Below, in pieces: positions 1 through 8,232 of a stretch of 43,076 nt of DNA (its first letter is position 1; every line of letters begins with the position of its first letter). Under the pieces are notes generated by a model, which was not told the DNA's origin, ran no database searches, and saw only the letters and a program-made list of their open reading frames with translations. This DNA is from Treponema sp. (GTDB lineage Bacteria; Spirochaetota; Spirochaetia; Treponematales; Treponemataceae): NCBI GenBank assembly GCA_017962965.1, contig JAGCUI010000008.1, positions 1 through 43,076 on the forward strand. The letters are read 5' to 3'. A program made the position numbers and the translations under genes.

Positions 1-116
1 TCGAAGATTTGATTGTTGCTGCACACAGAAATGCGGTAGAAAATGTTCAGGAGCAGATAAAAGAAAAATCATCATCAATTCTTGGCGGAGTTGATTTGAG
101 TCAGTTTGGTTTATAA
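1..116 (+). CDS. ybaB: YbaB/EbfC nucleoid-associated protein, C-terminal end (partial)
   Basis: The frame open from the left edge ends at the TAA at 114-116. It encodes about 37 residues including AHRNAVENVQEQIKEK and ending LGGVDLSQFGL. Small dimeric YbaB/EbfC DNA-binding proteins have this kind of C-terminal helix and glycine-rich tail, and the gene usually lies directly before recR, as it does here with 34 bp between them. The N-terminal part lies outside the window. The assignment rests on tail similarity and neighbourhood. Confidence 0.8.
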   Translation, partial: EDLIVAAHRNAVENVQEQIKEKSSSILGGVDLSQFGL

Positions 117-150
117 TCGTTAAATCATTAATGGGAAAACGGGTGGAATA

Positions 151-750
151 ATGAGTATTTACGACGATCTGGCAAATAATTTTTCGCGCTTACCGGGAAT
201 CGGGAAAAAAAGTGCGCTTCGCATGGTGAACTGGCTTTTAAAACAGGATATTACCTATGTTCAGAATTTTGCACGAAATCTTGGTCAGCTTCAGGATAAA
301 ATAAAACCATGTAAGATTTGCGGGGCATGGACCGAAGAGGAAATCTGTCCGGTGTGTTCAAATCCTGCAAGAGAAAAAAATCAGATTTGTGTTGTAGAAG
401 AATCGCAGGATGTAAGTACAATCGAAGCATACGGAGAATATAAAGGGCTTTATCATGTGCTTGGAGGTCTTATAAAACCACTCGACGGAATTGGTCCTTC
501 GCAGCTTTTAATCCCGCAGTTATTAAACAGAATCAAAAACGAAAAGATAGAAGAAGTAATCATCGCTACAAATCCAACAGTCGAAGGTGACACAACGGCC
601 TTATACATTAATAAGATGATTACAGAGATGAATCTTTCACCTTCTCCAAAAGTAACCCGTCTTGCAACTGGAATTCCGGTTGGCGGCGACCTTGAATACA
701 TAGACAAAAGAACGTTGTCTTTAAGCTTCCGCGGAAGAAGTCAGATTTAG
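151..750 (+). CDS. recR: Recombination mediator protein RecR
   Basis: RecR works with RecO (and RecF) to load RecA on SSB-coated single-stranded DNA during gap and break repair in the cytoplasm. The 199-residue product has the family's usual length. It has an N-terminal helix-hairpin-helix (RLPGIGKKSALRM, about residues 13-25), a four-cysteine zinc finger (C54, C57, C66, C69 in CKICG...CPVC) and a Toprim domain from about residue 79 (CVVEESQD, then a late GGDLEYID motif). GGTGG lies just before the ATG. The TAG stop overlaps by four bases with the stop of the convergent regulator gene. Confidence 0.97.
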   Translation: MSIYDDLANNFSRLPGIGKKSALRMVNWLLKQDITYVQNFARNLGQLQDKIKPCKICGAWTEEEICPVCSNPAREKNQICVVEESQDVSTIEAYGEYKGLYHVLGGLIKPLDGIGPSQLLIPQLLNRIKNEKIEEVIIATNPTVEGDTTALYINKMITEMNLSPSPKVTRLATGIPVGGDLEYIDKRTLSLSFRGRSQI

Positions 751-1499
751 TTATGGGTTGTCGGAAGATAATTGTTTCCTTTATAAACAAAAGTAAAGTG
801 TGAAAATTTTGCTAAAAATGCATATTTGTTACAGACGTTGTAGTATTTAAAAACTTCTGTTGCATCTTTTTTTATAACCGATTCAGAAACATTGTTTTCC
901 AGCGCATATTCTTTGTATGCTTTTCCTAAAATCATCTGTATTAATATTTCTTTTTGTCTATCTGTAAGTGGAAGATCATCAACATGAATAACTTTTTCTG
1001 AATTCTGACCTACAGAAAGTGTATAAGAGTTTACTGCAAAAAGTCCAAGAACAAGCGTTACAATAACGAATGGAAGGAACATTATGACGTGCTGTAAAAA
1101 GGTTTGTGGAAAAAGATAAAGCCTTATACCAATAAGAGTCCCAAAATAAAGGATACTTAAGGGAAGTTTGATTATCTTGTTATTTTTAAAGAAGCCCTGG
1201 TTCCACAAAAATACAATCGTAATCACATAACTGAAGATCATCAGTAAATAATATTCATTGAAAAAGCAGAAAAGAAACGAATAAAGGAAAGAAAAAATCC
1301 CGTATACCGAAAATGCCTTTGGAAAAAAGAATAAAAACACAGAAAAAAGCGTTGAAAGTCCCAGCCAGATGTTAATAACAATGTTTAGCGGCGTTTTTTC
1401 GGAATGAATTAAGAAAGTAACAAGAAAAAACCCAAAAATTACTGCGCAAATCAGCGGAATTACTTTTTGAAACATTTTGAGATTTATTTTTTTCATCAT
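747..1499 (-). CDS. Membrane-anchored LuxR-type transcriptional regulator
   Basis: The 250-residue protein has about six or seven hydrophobic helices in residues 1-160, then a LuxR/GerE-type helix-turn-helix (LPLTDRQKEILIQMILGKAY, about residues 177-196, then NNVSESVIKKD). There is no receiver or recognisable ligand domain, so any sensing would be through the membrane part (inference). The recognition helix departs from the usual VSxxTVxxH pattern. No Shine-Dalgarno is seen: a TAAAAT box lies 6 bp before the first ATG. A second ATG follows at once (1496). It has the same architecture as the regulator at 26212-27069. Confidence 0.75.
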   Translation of the reverse strand: MMKKINLKMFQKVIPLICAVIFGFFLVTFLIHSEKTPLNIVINIWLGLSTLFSVFLFFFPKAFSVYGIFSFLYSFLFCFFNEYYLLMIFSYVITIVFLWNQGFFKNNKIIKLPLSILYFGTLIGIRLYLFPQTFLQHVIMFLPFVIVTLVLGLFAVNSYTLSVGQNSEKVIHVDDLPLTDRQKEILIQMILGKAYKEYALENNVSESVIKKDATEVFKYYNVCNKYAFLAKFSHFTFVYKGNNYLPTTHN

Positions 1500-1505
1500 A
1501 CTGAT

Positions 1506-1534
1506 ATTTTAACGTATAAAAACGAATATGAAAA
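1506..1534 (-). promoter_or_regulatory. Candidate promoter with -10 box 6 bp from the ATG (membrane LuxR gene)
   Basis: On the minus strand TTTTCA (1529-1534), a 17-bp spacer and TAAAAT (1506-1511) precede the ATG at 1499 by 6 bp, so transcription would start at or next to the start codon. No ribosome-binding site is present in between. The -35 match is only moderate. Confidence 0.45.
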
Positions 1535-1557
1535 GAAGATTTCTCCCACCATGCCAT

Positions 1558-1586
1558 TTGTATAAACGCTTTTTGTACAGTATAAT
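1558..1586 (+). promoter_or_regulatory. Candidate sigma-70 promoter of the hydrogenase operon
   Basis: TTGTAT (1558-1563), a 17-bp spacer and a perfect TATAAT (1581-1586) lie upstream of hydC. They would give a leader of about 40 nt carrying the AAGGTAAGAGG ribosome-binding region before the ATG at 1634. This gene has a normal leader, unlike the leaderless-looking promoters elsewhere in the window. Confidence 0.55.
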
Positions 1587-1633
1587 AAGAAGTCTATTAA
1601 TCATTCACGTTACATAAGGTAAGAGGTACATAT

Positions 1634-2119
1634 ATGGCTAAATCGGGAAAGTCTGTTTTTTCGGCAGAGCTTTTGGCTTTTGTTGAAGAATGGAAAAATA
1701 AACCGGGTAATCTCATCATGATTCTGCATAAAATCCAGCAGGAGCAGGGATACATTTCGAACGAAGCGGCTGCAGAAGTTGCAAAAATTACGGGGCTTCC
1801 GCTTGCACGTATTCATGGTGTTGTTTCATTCTATCATTTCTTTAAAACAAAAAAGCCGGGAAAAAATCAGATTTCGGTTTGTCTTGGAACTGCATGCTAT
1901 CTTAAGGGTGGGCAGAATCTTTTGGACGAAACAAGACGTCTTTTAGCATTAAAGGATGGAGAAATTACTTCGGAAGACGGATTGTTTTCTGTTGAACCGG
2001 TCCGCTGTATTGGTTGTTGTGGTCTTGCTCCTGTTGTGAGTGTTAATGGCGAAGTTTTTGGAAAAGTAACTACAGCTCAGATTAAGACTATTCTTGATAA
2101 ATATAGAAATAAGGATTAA
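1634..2119 (+). CDS. hydC: [FeFe] hydrogenase subunit HydC (NuoE-like [2Fe-2S] protein)
   Basis: This is the small electron-transfer subunit of a multimeric NAD-linked [FeFe] hydrogenase. The 161-residue product is a NuoE/24-kDa-type thioredoxin-like fold. The four [2Fe-2S] ligands are visible as C83 and C88 (CLGTAC) and C125 and C129 (CIGCC, C-x3-C), followed by GLAPVV. It is first in a three-gene operon and stops three bases before hydB begins. The cytoplasmic HydABC complex typically couples H2 to NADH and ferredoxin. Bifurcation is a family inference, not something the sequence proves. Confidence 0.93.
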   Translation: MAKSGKSVFSAELLAFVEEWKNKPGNLIMILHKIQQEQGYISNEAAAEVAKITGLPLARIHGVVSFYHFFKTKKPGKNQISVCLGTACYLKGGQNLLDETRRLLALKDGEITSEDGLFSVEPVRCIGCCGLAPVVSVNGEVFGKVTTAQIKTILDKYRNKD

Positions 2120-2122
2120 AAG

Positions 2123-3988
2123 ATGACACGAGAAGAACTGCATAAAATCTATGAAAGCATGAAGGACGAAATGGAAATTCGTGCTTCGGAAGGAAAAAGA
2201 GTACGCGAAGCTTCTAAAAAAACTGTACTTGTCTGCGGTGGTACTGCCTGTGAATCATCTGATTCTCCAAAAATTTATGAAAATCTGATTGCGGGCATTA
2301 AAGAGCATGGACTTGAAGACAGAATCACTGTTGTAAAAACCGGATGTTTTGGTTTCTGTGAAAAAGGCCCGATTGTTAAAGTCATGCCGGAAAATTCCTT
2401 TTATGTAAACGTAAAGCCGGATGATGTAAAAGAAATTGTAGAAGAACATCTTGTAAACGGAAAGGAAGTAGCTCATCTTCTTTATGATCCGAATGCTAAA
2501 AAAGTAAATGGTGTAGAAGAAATTCCTTTCTATAAAAAGCAGCTTCGTATTGTTTTAAGAAACTGCGGTGTAATCAATCCGGAAAATATTGATGAATATA
2601 TCGGCCGCCAGGGATATCAGGCGCTGGAAAAAGTTCTTTTCGAAATGAAATCGGAAGAAGTAATCGAAGAGCTTAAAAAATCTGGATTACGTGGACGAGG
2701 TGGTGCCGGATTCCCTACAGGTCTTAAGTGGGAAGCGGGTGCAAAAGCTCAGGGCGATATAAAATATGTTGTCTGCAATGCCGACGAAGGTGACCCTGGT
2801 GCATACATGGACCGCTCAACAATCGAAGGAGACCCACATTCTGTTCTGGAAGCAATGTGTATCTGTGGTCGTGCAATCGGTGCTCAGAAGGGATTTGTTT
2901 ATATCCGTGCTGAATATCCACTCGCCGTTCACAGACTCGAAATTGCGATTAATCAGGCTCGCGAAAAGGGATTTCTTGGAAAAAATATTTTAGGCAGTGA
3001 TTTTAATTTTGATATAGAGATTCGTCTTGGTGCGGGAGCATTTGTATGCGGTGAAGAGACTGCTCTTCTTCGTTCTATCGAAGGTAAACGCGGTATGCCA
3101 ACACCAAAACCTCCTTTCCCGGCTCAGAGCGGATTGTGGGGAAAGCCTACTGTTATCAACAACGTAGAAACCTGGGCAAACATTCCTGTAATCATCCTTA
3201 AAGGTTCAGAATGGTTTGCTTCTATTGGTGATGAAGATTCTAAGGGAACAAAGGTTTTTGCCCTTACAGGTAAAATCAATAACTCTGGTCTTGTAGAAGT
3301 TCCAATGGGAACGACCCTCCGCGAAATTATCTTCGACATTGGTGGCGGATGTAAAAACGGAAAGAAATTTAAAGGAGTTCAGACTGGTGGTCCTTCGGGC
3401 GGTATTATTTCTGAATCTGAACTCGACACACCGATCGATTTTGGCTCTCTCATAAAGCTTGGTTCCATGATGGGTTCGGGTGGTATGATTGTTATGGACG
3501 AAGATGACTGTGTTGTAGATATCGCTAAATTCTATATGGAATTCTGTGTTGATGAATCGTGCGGAAAATGTTCTCCATGCCGAATCGGTACAAGACAGAT
3601 GCTCAACCTTCTGGAAAAGATTTCGAAGGGACAGGGAACAATGGAAGATTTACAGAAGCTTCAGGACATCGGCTCTGCAATGAAGTGTTCTTCTTTGTGT
3701 GCTCTTGGTCAGTCAGCTCCAAACCCAACTCTTTCTACTTTACAGAAGTTCCGTTCAGAATATGAACAGCACGTAAACGAAAAGAAATGTGTAGCCGGTA
3801 AGTGTAAAGATTTATTGAACTATGTGATTACAGATAAATGTATTGGTTGTGGTGCCTGTGCCCGCCGTTGTCCTGTCGGATGTATTTCCGGAACAATCAA
3901 ACAGAAGCACAGCATAGATCCTACCCGCTGTCTTAAATGTGGTGCCTGTGCAGAAACCTGTAGATTCAGTGCAATTGAAAAACGCTAG
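2123..3988 (+). CDS. hydB: [FeFe] hydrogenase subunit HydB (NuoF-like, FMN/NADH-binding)
   Basis: This is the diaphorase subunit, binding NAD(H) and FMN. The 621 residues read in order: a thioredoxin-like [2Fe-2S] domain (C38, C43, C75, C79); the FMN/NADH Rossmann region with GLRGRGGAGFPTGLKW and FVCGEETALLRSIEG; a SLBB-type segment; a [4Fe-4S] site ESCGKCSPCRIGTRQM; and a C-terminal 2x[4Fe-4S] ferredoxin domain (CIGCGACARRCP and CLKCGACAETC). This full five-part layout is typical of HydB from bifurcating hydrogenases rather than plain NuoF. A weak AGGATTAAAAG precedes the ATG. The spacing to both neighbours implies one transcript. Confidence 0.95.
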   Translation: MTREELHKIYESMKDEMEIRASEGKRVREASKKTVLVCGGTACESSDSPKIYENLIAGIKEHGLEDRITVVKTGCFGFCEKGPIVKVMPENSFYVNVKPDDVKEIVEEHLVNGKEVAHLLYDPNAKKVNGVEEIPFYKKQLRIVLRNCGVINPENIDEYIGRQGYQALEKVLFEMKSEEVIEELKKSGLRGRGGAGFPTGLKWEAGAKAQGDIKYVVCNADEGDPGAYMDRSTIEGDPHSVLEAMCICGRAIGAQKGFVYIRAEYPLAVHRLEIAINQAREKGFLGKNILGSDFNFDIEIRLGAGAFVCGEETALLRSIEGKRGMPTPKPPFPAQSGLWGKPTVINNVETWANIPVIILKGSEWFASIGDEDSKGTKVFALTGKINNSGLVEVPMGTTLREIIFDIGGGCKNGKKFKGVQTGGPSGGIISESELDTPIDFGSLIKLGSMMGSGGMIVMDEDDCVVDIAKFYMEFCVDESCGKCSPCRIGTRQMLNLLEKISKGQGTMEDLQKLQDIGSAMKCSSLCALGQSAPNPTLSTLQKFRSEYEQHVNEKKCVAGKCKDLLNYVITDKCIGCGACARRCPVGCISGTIKQKHSIDPTRCLKCGACAETCRFSAIEKR

Positions 3989-4009
3989 GATTTGAATGGA
4001 GTTGGACAA

Positions 4010-5749
4010 ATGGTAAAGTTAACTATAAATAATAGAGAAATAGAAGTTGAAGAAGGAACCACAATCCTTAAGGCAGCACAGAGTGCAGGATTTAAAATTC
4101 CTACTTTGTGTTATTGTGATGATTTAAAACCATGGGCTTCGTGCGGAATCTGTGTTGTAAAAAACGTTGACCCAAGAACAGGTCGTGCAAGAATGACTCG
4201 TGCCTGCTGCACCGCCGTAACCCCCGGAATGAACATCGTAACAAACGACCAGGATTTGTATAAAGCGCGCAGAACCGTCCTCGAGCTCATCCTTTCGAGC
4301 CATCCGGACAACTGTCTTAAATGTGCGCGCAACCAGAACTGCGAACTGCAGGCACTCGCCGCTCAGTTTGGAATCCGCGACAATCCTTTTGATAAGATTT
4401 ACCGCGATCTTCCACTGGACGAATCTTATCCGGAAATAGTATTAAACCGCAAGAAATGTATAAGTTGTGGACGTTGTGTTACTGCATGTCAGGAAATGCA
4501 GGGCGTTTATGCAATGGAATACGTAAACCGTGGAGATAAAACGGTAATCGGTCCTGTTGCCGGTGTAGATTTAGCTCATTCACCATGTATAAAATGCGGT
4601 CAGTGTGCCGTTCATTGTCCGGTTGGAGCAATCACAATCCGTAATCCAATCAGAAAAGTGTTCGACAAGCTTGCAGACAAAAATCTTACTTCTGTTGTTT
4701 CAATTGCTCCTGCTGTTCGTGCCGCAATCGGTGAAGAATTTGGAATGGAACCTGGAACTTTAACAACAGGTAAACTTTATGCGGCACTCCGTGCAATCGG
4801 TTTTAAATACGTATTCGATACAAACTTTGCTGCAGACCTTACAATCATGGAAGAAGGAAACGAGCTTTTGGAAAGAATCAAGAGCGATAAACCTCTTCCA
4901 ATGTTTACAAGCTGCTGTCCTGGCTGGGTAGATTACTGCGAGAAAAAATATCCTGATTTAATCCCTCATCTTTCTTCATGTAAATCACCACAGGAAATGC
5001 AGGGTGCAATGATAAAGACTTATTTTGCACAGAAAAATAATCTTAAACCGGAAGAAATCTATAATGTTTCTATAATGCCTTGTACTGCTAAACTCTACGA
5101 AAGCACAAGAGACGGCGCTAAAAACTATGATCAGGTTTTAACAACAAGAGAACTTGCAATGCTTTTAAAAGAATCCGGAATTGATTTTGCAAATATTGCA
5201 GAAGATAAGGCCGACAGCATCATGGGAACATATTCTGGAGCAGGTACAATCTTTGGTGTTACCGGTGGTGTAATGGAAGCAGCCGTTCGTACAGCATATT
5301 TCTTAGCAGAAAAGAAAGAACTTGGTCCAATTGAATATAAGGATGTGCGTGGTTTAGCCGGAACAAAGCTTGCAGAAGTAACTCTTGGTGGAAAAACTCT
5401 CCGCATCATGGTAATTCATCAGATTGGAAAAGTTGATGGTGTTCTTGAAACTGTTCGCCGTGAACTTGCTGCCGGAAAAGAGCCAAGCTATCATTTTATA
5501 GAAGTTATGGCATGTCGTGGTGGTTGTATTGGTGGTGGTGGTCAGCCTTATGGTGTAACAGACGAAATCCGCCAGGCAAGAACTAAGGCTTTGTATACCG
5601 ACGATGAAAAATCAACAATCAGACAGTCGCATAACAATCCTGAAATTAAAAAGATTTATGATGATTTCCTTGGAAAACCTCTTGGAGAAAAGTCACATGA
5701 ACTTTTACATACAAAATACGAAGCAGAGGATGAATACAGTAATGACTAA
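4010..5749 (+). CDS. hydA: [FeFe] hydrogenase catalytic subunit HydA
   Basis: HydA reversibly makes or oxidises H2 at the H-cluster. The 579-residue form has an N-terminal [2Fe-2S] plant-type ferredoxin domain (C34, C36, C45, C48), a His-Cys [4Fe-4S] site (H98...C102, C105, C111), a 2x[4Fe-4S] domain (CISCGRCVTAC, CIKCGQCAVHCP) and all three H-cluster motifs: TSCCPGW (C302, C303), MPCTAKLYE (C358) and EVMACRGGCIGGG (C502, C506). A small-subunit-like tail follows. It lacks the extra C-terminal [2Fe-2S] domain known from Thermotoga HydA. The ATG at 4010 was chosen because GGAG (3998-4001) lies 8 bp upstream. A TTG at 3992 is in frame but has no ribosome-binding site. Confidence 0.96.
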   Translation: MVKLTINNREIEVEEGTTILKAAQSAGFKIPTLCYCDDLKPWASCGICVVKNVDPRTGRARMTRACCTAVTPGMNIVTNDQDLYKARRTVLELILSSHPDNCLKCARNQNCELQALAAQFGIRDNPFDKIYRDLPLDESYPEIVLNRKKCISCGRCVTACQEMQGVYAMEYVNRGDKTVIGPVAGVDLAHSPCIKCGQCAVHCPVGAITIRNPIRKVFDKLADKNLTSVVSIAPAVRAAIGEEFGMEPGTLTTGKLYAALRAIGFKYVFDTNFAADLTIMEEGNELLERIKSDKPLPMFTSCCPGWVDYCEKKYPDLIPHLSSCKSPQEMQGAMIKTYFAQKNNLKPEEIYNVSIMPCTAKLYESTRDGAKNYDQVLTTRELAMLLKESGIDFANIAEDKADSIMGTYSGAGTIFGVTGGVMEAAVRTAYFLAEKKELGPIEYKDVRGLAGTKLAEVTLGGKTLRIMVIHQIGKVDGVLETVRRELAAGKEPSYHFIEVMACRGGCIGGGGQPYGVTDEIRQARTKALYTDDEKSTIRQSHNNPEIKKIYDDFLGKPLGEKSHELLHTKYEAEDEYSND

Positions 5750-6407
5750 AAAGCTCAAACTGATTCCGTTTTTTCTGATTTGCGCTTTATTTTTTGTTTC
5801 CTGTGCAGATAAAACTGTTGTTTATAAGAATGTTACTCAGTCTGACTGGCTTTTACGCGTGATTGGCGAAGAGGTAGAAGTTGAATTTAATCTTAAAGAG
5901 CCTGTTGTAACTATCCGTGATGTGGAAAGAAGCTTTTTAAAGGATAAAACCAAGGATATCATGCGAAATACCTGGTACTGCAGGGGAACTTACGAAGGAA
6001 ATCCTCTGGAAAATGGTATTGTAAAAATCAATATAAAAGAATATTCCCTTGATTTTATTGACTGGAAAGCCTTTGATGAAAATACTGATATTCAGGTTTT
6101 TGATGCTAATCAGATAGAAATTAAAGACGGAAAGTTCTTGTATGATGATGAAGAATTTGTGATTGTTCCGAATAAAAAAGAGCATAAAAAAATAGATAAA
6201 AAACTTACGGAAGCCAAAAAAATCATCAGCGAAATGAATTCTAAAGACGAAAAAGATTTTATTAAAAAGCGCACAAAGATTGAAGCTCTAAAAGCTTCTT
6301 TAGAAGAATTAAAAACAACTCCTGAATGGACTGCTTTTGATGAAACAGATTTATTTGTGATCGGCGAATATTTTGAACGCTCTTTGAACAAAAAAACTCA
6401 GGAATAA
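5742..6407 (+). CDS. Lipoprotein coupled to hydA, unknown function
   Basis: The product is about 221 residues with a spirochaete-type lipoprotein signal: KKLK, a hydrophobic stretch and the lipobox LFFVSC. The body is charged, with a predicted coiled-coil-like Lys/Glu-rich stretch at about residues 140-190. No known domain is recognised. The ATG at 5742 lies inside the last codons of hydA, and AGAGGA (5725-5730) sits 11 bp upstream. That overlap suggests translational coupling to the hydrogenase. An in-frame ATG at 5730 is an alternative. The gene is followed by the strong terminator at 6443-6483. A role linked to the hydrogenase is only inferred from position. Confidence 0.8.
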   Translation: MTKKLKLIPFFLICALFFVSCADKTVVYKNVTQSDWLLRVIGEEVEVEFNLKEPVVTIRDVERSFLKDKTKDIMRNTWYCRGTYEGNPLENGIVKINIKEYSLDFIDWKAFDENTDIQVFDANQIEIKDGKFLYDDEEFVIVPNKKEHKKIDKKLTEAKKIISEMNSKDEKDFIKKRTKIEALKASLEELKTTPEWTAFDETDLFVIGEYFERSLNKKTQE

Positions 6408-6442
6408 ACTGGTTTTATAATTAATTTCAACATATTAACATG

Positions 6443-6483
6443 AAAAAGAACCAAGGTTCGTTAAGAACTTTGGTTCTTTTTTT
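6443..6483 (+). terminator. Rho-independent terminator of the hydCBA-lipoprotein operon
   Basis: AAAAAGAACCAAGGTTC (6443-6459) pairs with GAACTTTGGTTCTTTTT (from 6465) over 17 positions with one G-U pair and a 5-nt loop. The stem runs into a T-tract ending about 6483. Confidence 0.9.
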
Positions 6484-6542
6484 ATAAAATAGGTTTACAA
6501 AAGCAAATTCCATATATAAGATTTGGATATATCAAAAAAAAC

Positions 6543-6556
6543 ACCGGAAAACCGGT
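6543..6556 (+). other. Small hairpin in the leader of the exported protein gene
   Basis: ACCGG-AAAA-CCGGT forms a 5-bp stem with a tetraloop just upstream of the AGGAG (6561-6565) of the next gene. It may stabilise the mRNA 5' end. No T-tract follows, so it is not a terminator. Confidence 0.35.
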
Positions 6557-6572
6557 TTATAGGAGATGAAAA

Positions 6573-7115
6573 ATGAATAAAAGATTAAGAAAAATTTTGT
6601 GCATCCTGGTTTTATCTGGATTATCTTTTGGCGCATTTGCAGGTGGTCTTGATAATAAAAATGGTATTGGTACATATGTGTTTTTGAATGACCATCCATT
6701 CGGAGGCTTTCAGTACGAAAGAAGGGTTGGAGATTCAAATGCAATTGGATTAAAATTCGGTGTATCTGCATTTTATGATGATGATGATAAATTTGAACCA
6801 TTAAATTATAATCTTACTTTTGAATTTGATTACAGTATTTTCCAGACTACATGGAAAGAAAAAATTGATTCAAGAGTTTTTCTTTTTGCATTAGTTGGTT
6901 ATGAAGGTGGTATTAAACGAGATTATGATAATATTAATAGAATAATACTCAGTGATACATATTATAGCAATGTGCTTGCCTGTGGTGGAGCCGGATTTGA
7001 AATCATAGTTTTTGATCATCTTTCGTTCCCGATTCAAATTGGAATGTCGGCTAAATTTCCATATGAAATAAAAGTTGGATTTACAACCGGATTTGGCGTA
7101 AGATATACCTGGTAA
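6573..7115 (+). CDS. Exported, probably beta-barrel outer-membrane-like protein
   Basis: The 180-residue product starts with a clear signal peptide (MNKRLRKILCILVLSGL, with cleavage likely after AFA near residue 23). The mature part alternates short hydrophobic and polar stretches and ends in an aromatic residue (GFGVRYTW), as small outer-membrane barrels often do. No named family is recognised. AGGAG lies 7 bp before the ATG. It has its own leader after the hydrogenase terminator and shares a bidirectional terminator with flaB. Confidence 0.75.
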   Translation: MNKRLRKILCILVLSGLSFGAFAGGLDNKNGIGTYVFLNDHPFGGFQYERRVGDSNAIGLKFGVSAFYDDDDKFEPLNYNLTFEFDYSIFQTTWKEKIDSRVFLFALVGYEGGIKRDYDNINRIILSDTYYSNVLACGGAGFEIIVFDHLSFPIQIGMSAKFPYEIKVGFTTGFGVRYTW

Positions 7116-7151
7116 GATTTGTCTGGGATTTTATTTTAATTACTTTAAACT

Positions 7152-7182
7152 AAAAAAGCTCTCCGTGTGGAGAGCTTTTCTA
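7152..7182. terminator. Bidirectional terminator between exported protein gene and flaB
   Basis: AAAAGCTCTCC (7154-7164), a GTGT loop and GGAGAGCTTTT (7169-7179) form an 11-bp perfect stem with a U-tract in either direction. It serves the plus-strand gene ending at 7115 and the minus-strand flaB ending at 7202. Confidence 0.9.
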
Positions 7183-7201
7183 TTACTAAGCAGCGATGTG
7201 A

Positions 7202-8062
7202 TTAGCGGAGCAATGAGAGTACGTTCTGGCTCTGCTGATTTGCCTGTGCAAGCATTGCTGTTCCAGCCTGAGAAAGTACCTGATCTCTTGTGAACTCAAC
7301 CATTTCCTTAGCCATGTTAGTATCACGGATGCGTGATTCAGAAGCCTGGAGGTTTTCAGCACCGATATCAAGACCTGTAATTGTCTTTTCAAGACGGTTC
7401 TGGTAAGCACCGAGGTCAGCTCTCTGTTTGTTGATCTTTTTGATTGCTTCATCCAAAGTACCGATTGCGCGGTTAGCTTCGTCTGGAGTTTCCAAAGTCA
7501 TGATTGATTCGTCGCCAACGTTGCGTAAGCCAAGAGCCATAGCAGACATTGTACCGATGTAAACCTGAGTTCTCTGGTCCATGTTAGCACCAATGTGGAA
7601 CCACATAGAACCTGTAACTACGTTTTCACCAGTTGGGCGAGCGAAACGTCCTGTAAGCATGTTCATACCGTTGAACTGTGCTGCTGACGCAATACGGTCA
7701 ACTTCTGCGATTAAAGATGATACTTCAACCTGGATCTGCATACGGTCTTCAGCTGAGTAGATACCGTTTGATGACTGAACTGCTAATTCGCGGATACGCT
7801 GGATAATATCTGTTGTTTCCTGTAAGTAACCTTCAGTAGTTTGAATGAAAGAAATACCATTAGCTGCGTTGGTAGAAGCCTGATTCAAACCACGAATCTG
7901 TGAACGCATTTTTTCAGAAACAGCAAGTCCTGAAGCATCATCGCCTGCGCGGTTGATTTTTTCGCCAGAAGAAAGTTTTTCCATACTCTTCTGTGATCTC
8001 AAATCCTGAATTCCCTGGGCACGCTGAGCAAACATTGCACTCATATTGTGATTAATAACCAT
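7202..8062 (-). CDS. flaB: Periplasmic flagellar filament core protein FlaB (flagellin)
   Basis: This is a core filament subunit of the spirochaete periplasmic flagellum, exported by the flagellar type III apparatus without a cleaved signal. The 286-residue product begins [14 protein letters not shown] and carries the conserved N-terminal block ([20 protein letters not shown]) and the D0/D1 C-terminal block ending [10 protein letters not shown], with almost no variable central domain, as is usual for treponemal FlaB. The ATG at 8062 was chosen for its AAGGAG. The open frame extends to 8113 but those residues are leader. It is monocistronic here, with a sigma-28-like promoter and a structured leader. 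Confidence 0.96.
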   Translation of the reverse strand: MVINHNMSAMFAQRAQGIQDLRSQKSMEKLSSGEKINRAGDDASGLAVSEKMRSQIRGLNQASTNAANGISFIQTTEGYLQETTDIIQRIRELAVQSSNGIYSAEDRMQIQVEVSSLIAEVDRIASAAQFNGMNMLTGRFARPTGENVVTGSMWFHIGANMDQRTQVYIGTMSAMALGLRNVGDESIMTLETPDEANRAIGTLDEAIKKINKQRADLGAYQNRLEKTITGLDIGAENLQASESRIRDTNMAKEMVEFTRDQVLSQAGTAMLAQANQQSQNVLSLLR

Positions 8063-8103
8063 AATAATCTCCTTATTTTTTGGTTTGTTAGGATAAACAC
8101 ATG

Positions 8104-8155
8104 GTGGTCTCATTAAACCACAACGTGGTTTATCTCACGGGTTTCCACCACCCTT
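8104..8155 (-). promoter_or_regulatory. Structured 5' leader of flaB
   Basis: The predicted flaB transcript carries an 8-bp stem TAAACCAC-N3-GTGGTTTA (8114-8132). GGTGGT near its 5' end is complementary to ACCACC near 8104, which could close a larger stem. A GGT-GGAA-ACC mini-hairpin presents GGA in a loop, the kind of site bound by CsrA-type regulators. Binding is an inference only. Confidence 0.45.
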
Positions 8156-8162
8156 TACTTGA

Positions 8163-8189
8163 TTGTCGGGTACTGGCAAAAAAAGTTTA
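8163..8189 (-). promoter_or_regulatory. Sigma-28 (FliA)-type promoter of flaB
   Basis: On the minus strand TAAA (8186-8189), exactly 15 bp, and CCCGACAA (8163-8170) match the flagellar consensus TAAA-N15-GCCGATAA at 10 of 12 positions. Transcription would start near 8155 and give a leader of about 93 nt. Confidence 0.8.
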
Positions 8190-8197
8190 GAAAAAAG

Positions 8198-8226
8198 TTT
8201 AAAAAAAATGAAAAAAATTTTATAAT
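8198..8226 (+). promoter_or_regulatory. Candidate promoter with -10 box 6 bp from the ATG (zinc-ribbon gene)
   Basis: TTTAAA (8198-8203), a 17-bp spacer and TATAAT (8221-8226) lie 6 bp before the ATG at 8233, with only T residues between and no ribosome-binding site. It is divergent from the flaB promoter, in an A-rich stretch. Confidence 0.5.
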
Positions 8227-8232
8227 TTTTTT

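Noticed and set aside
3992..4009. TTG start for hydA at 3992
   Set aside because: The ATG at 4010 has GGAG 8 bp upstream and starts the conserved MVKLTINN ferredoxin domain; the upstream codons add nothing recognisable.
5604..5741. Long N-terminal extension of the hydA-linked lipoprotein
   Set aside because: The open frame runs back into hydA, but a lipobox must be near the N-terminus, which fixes the start at 5742 or 5730.
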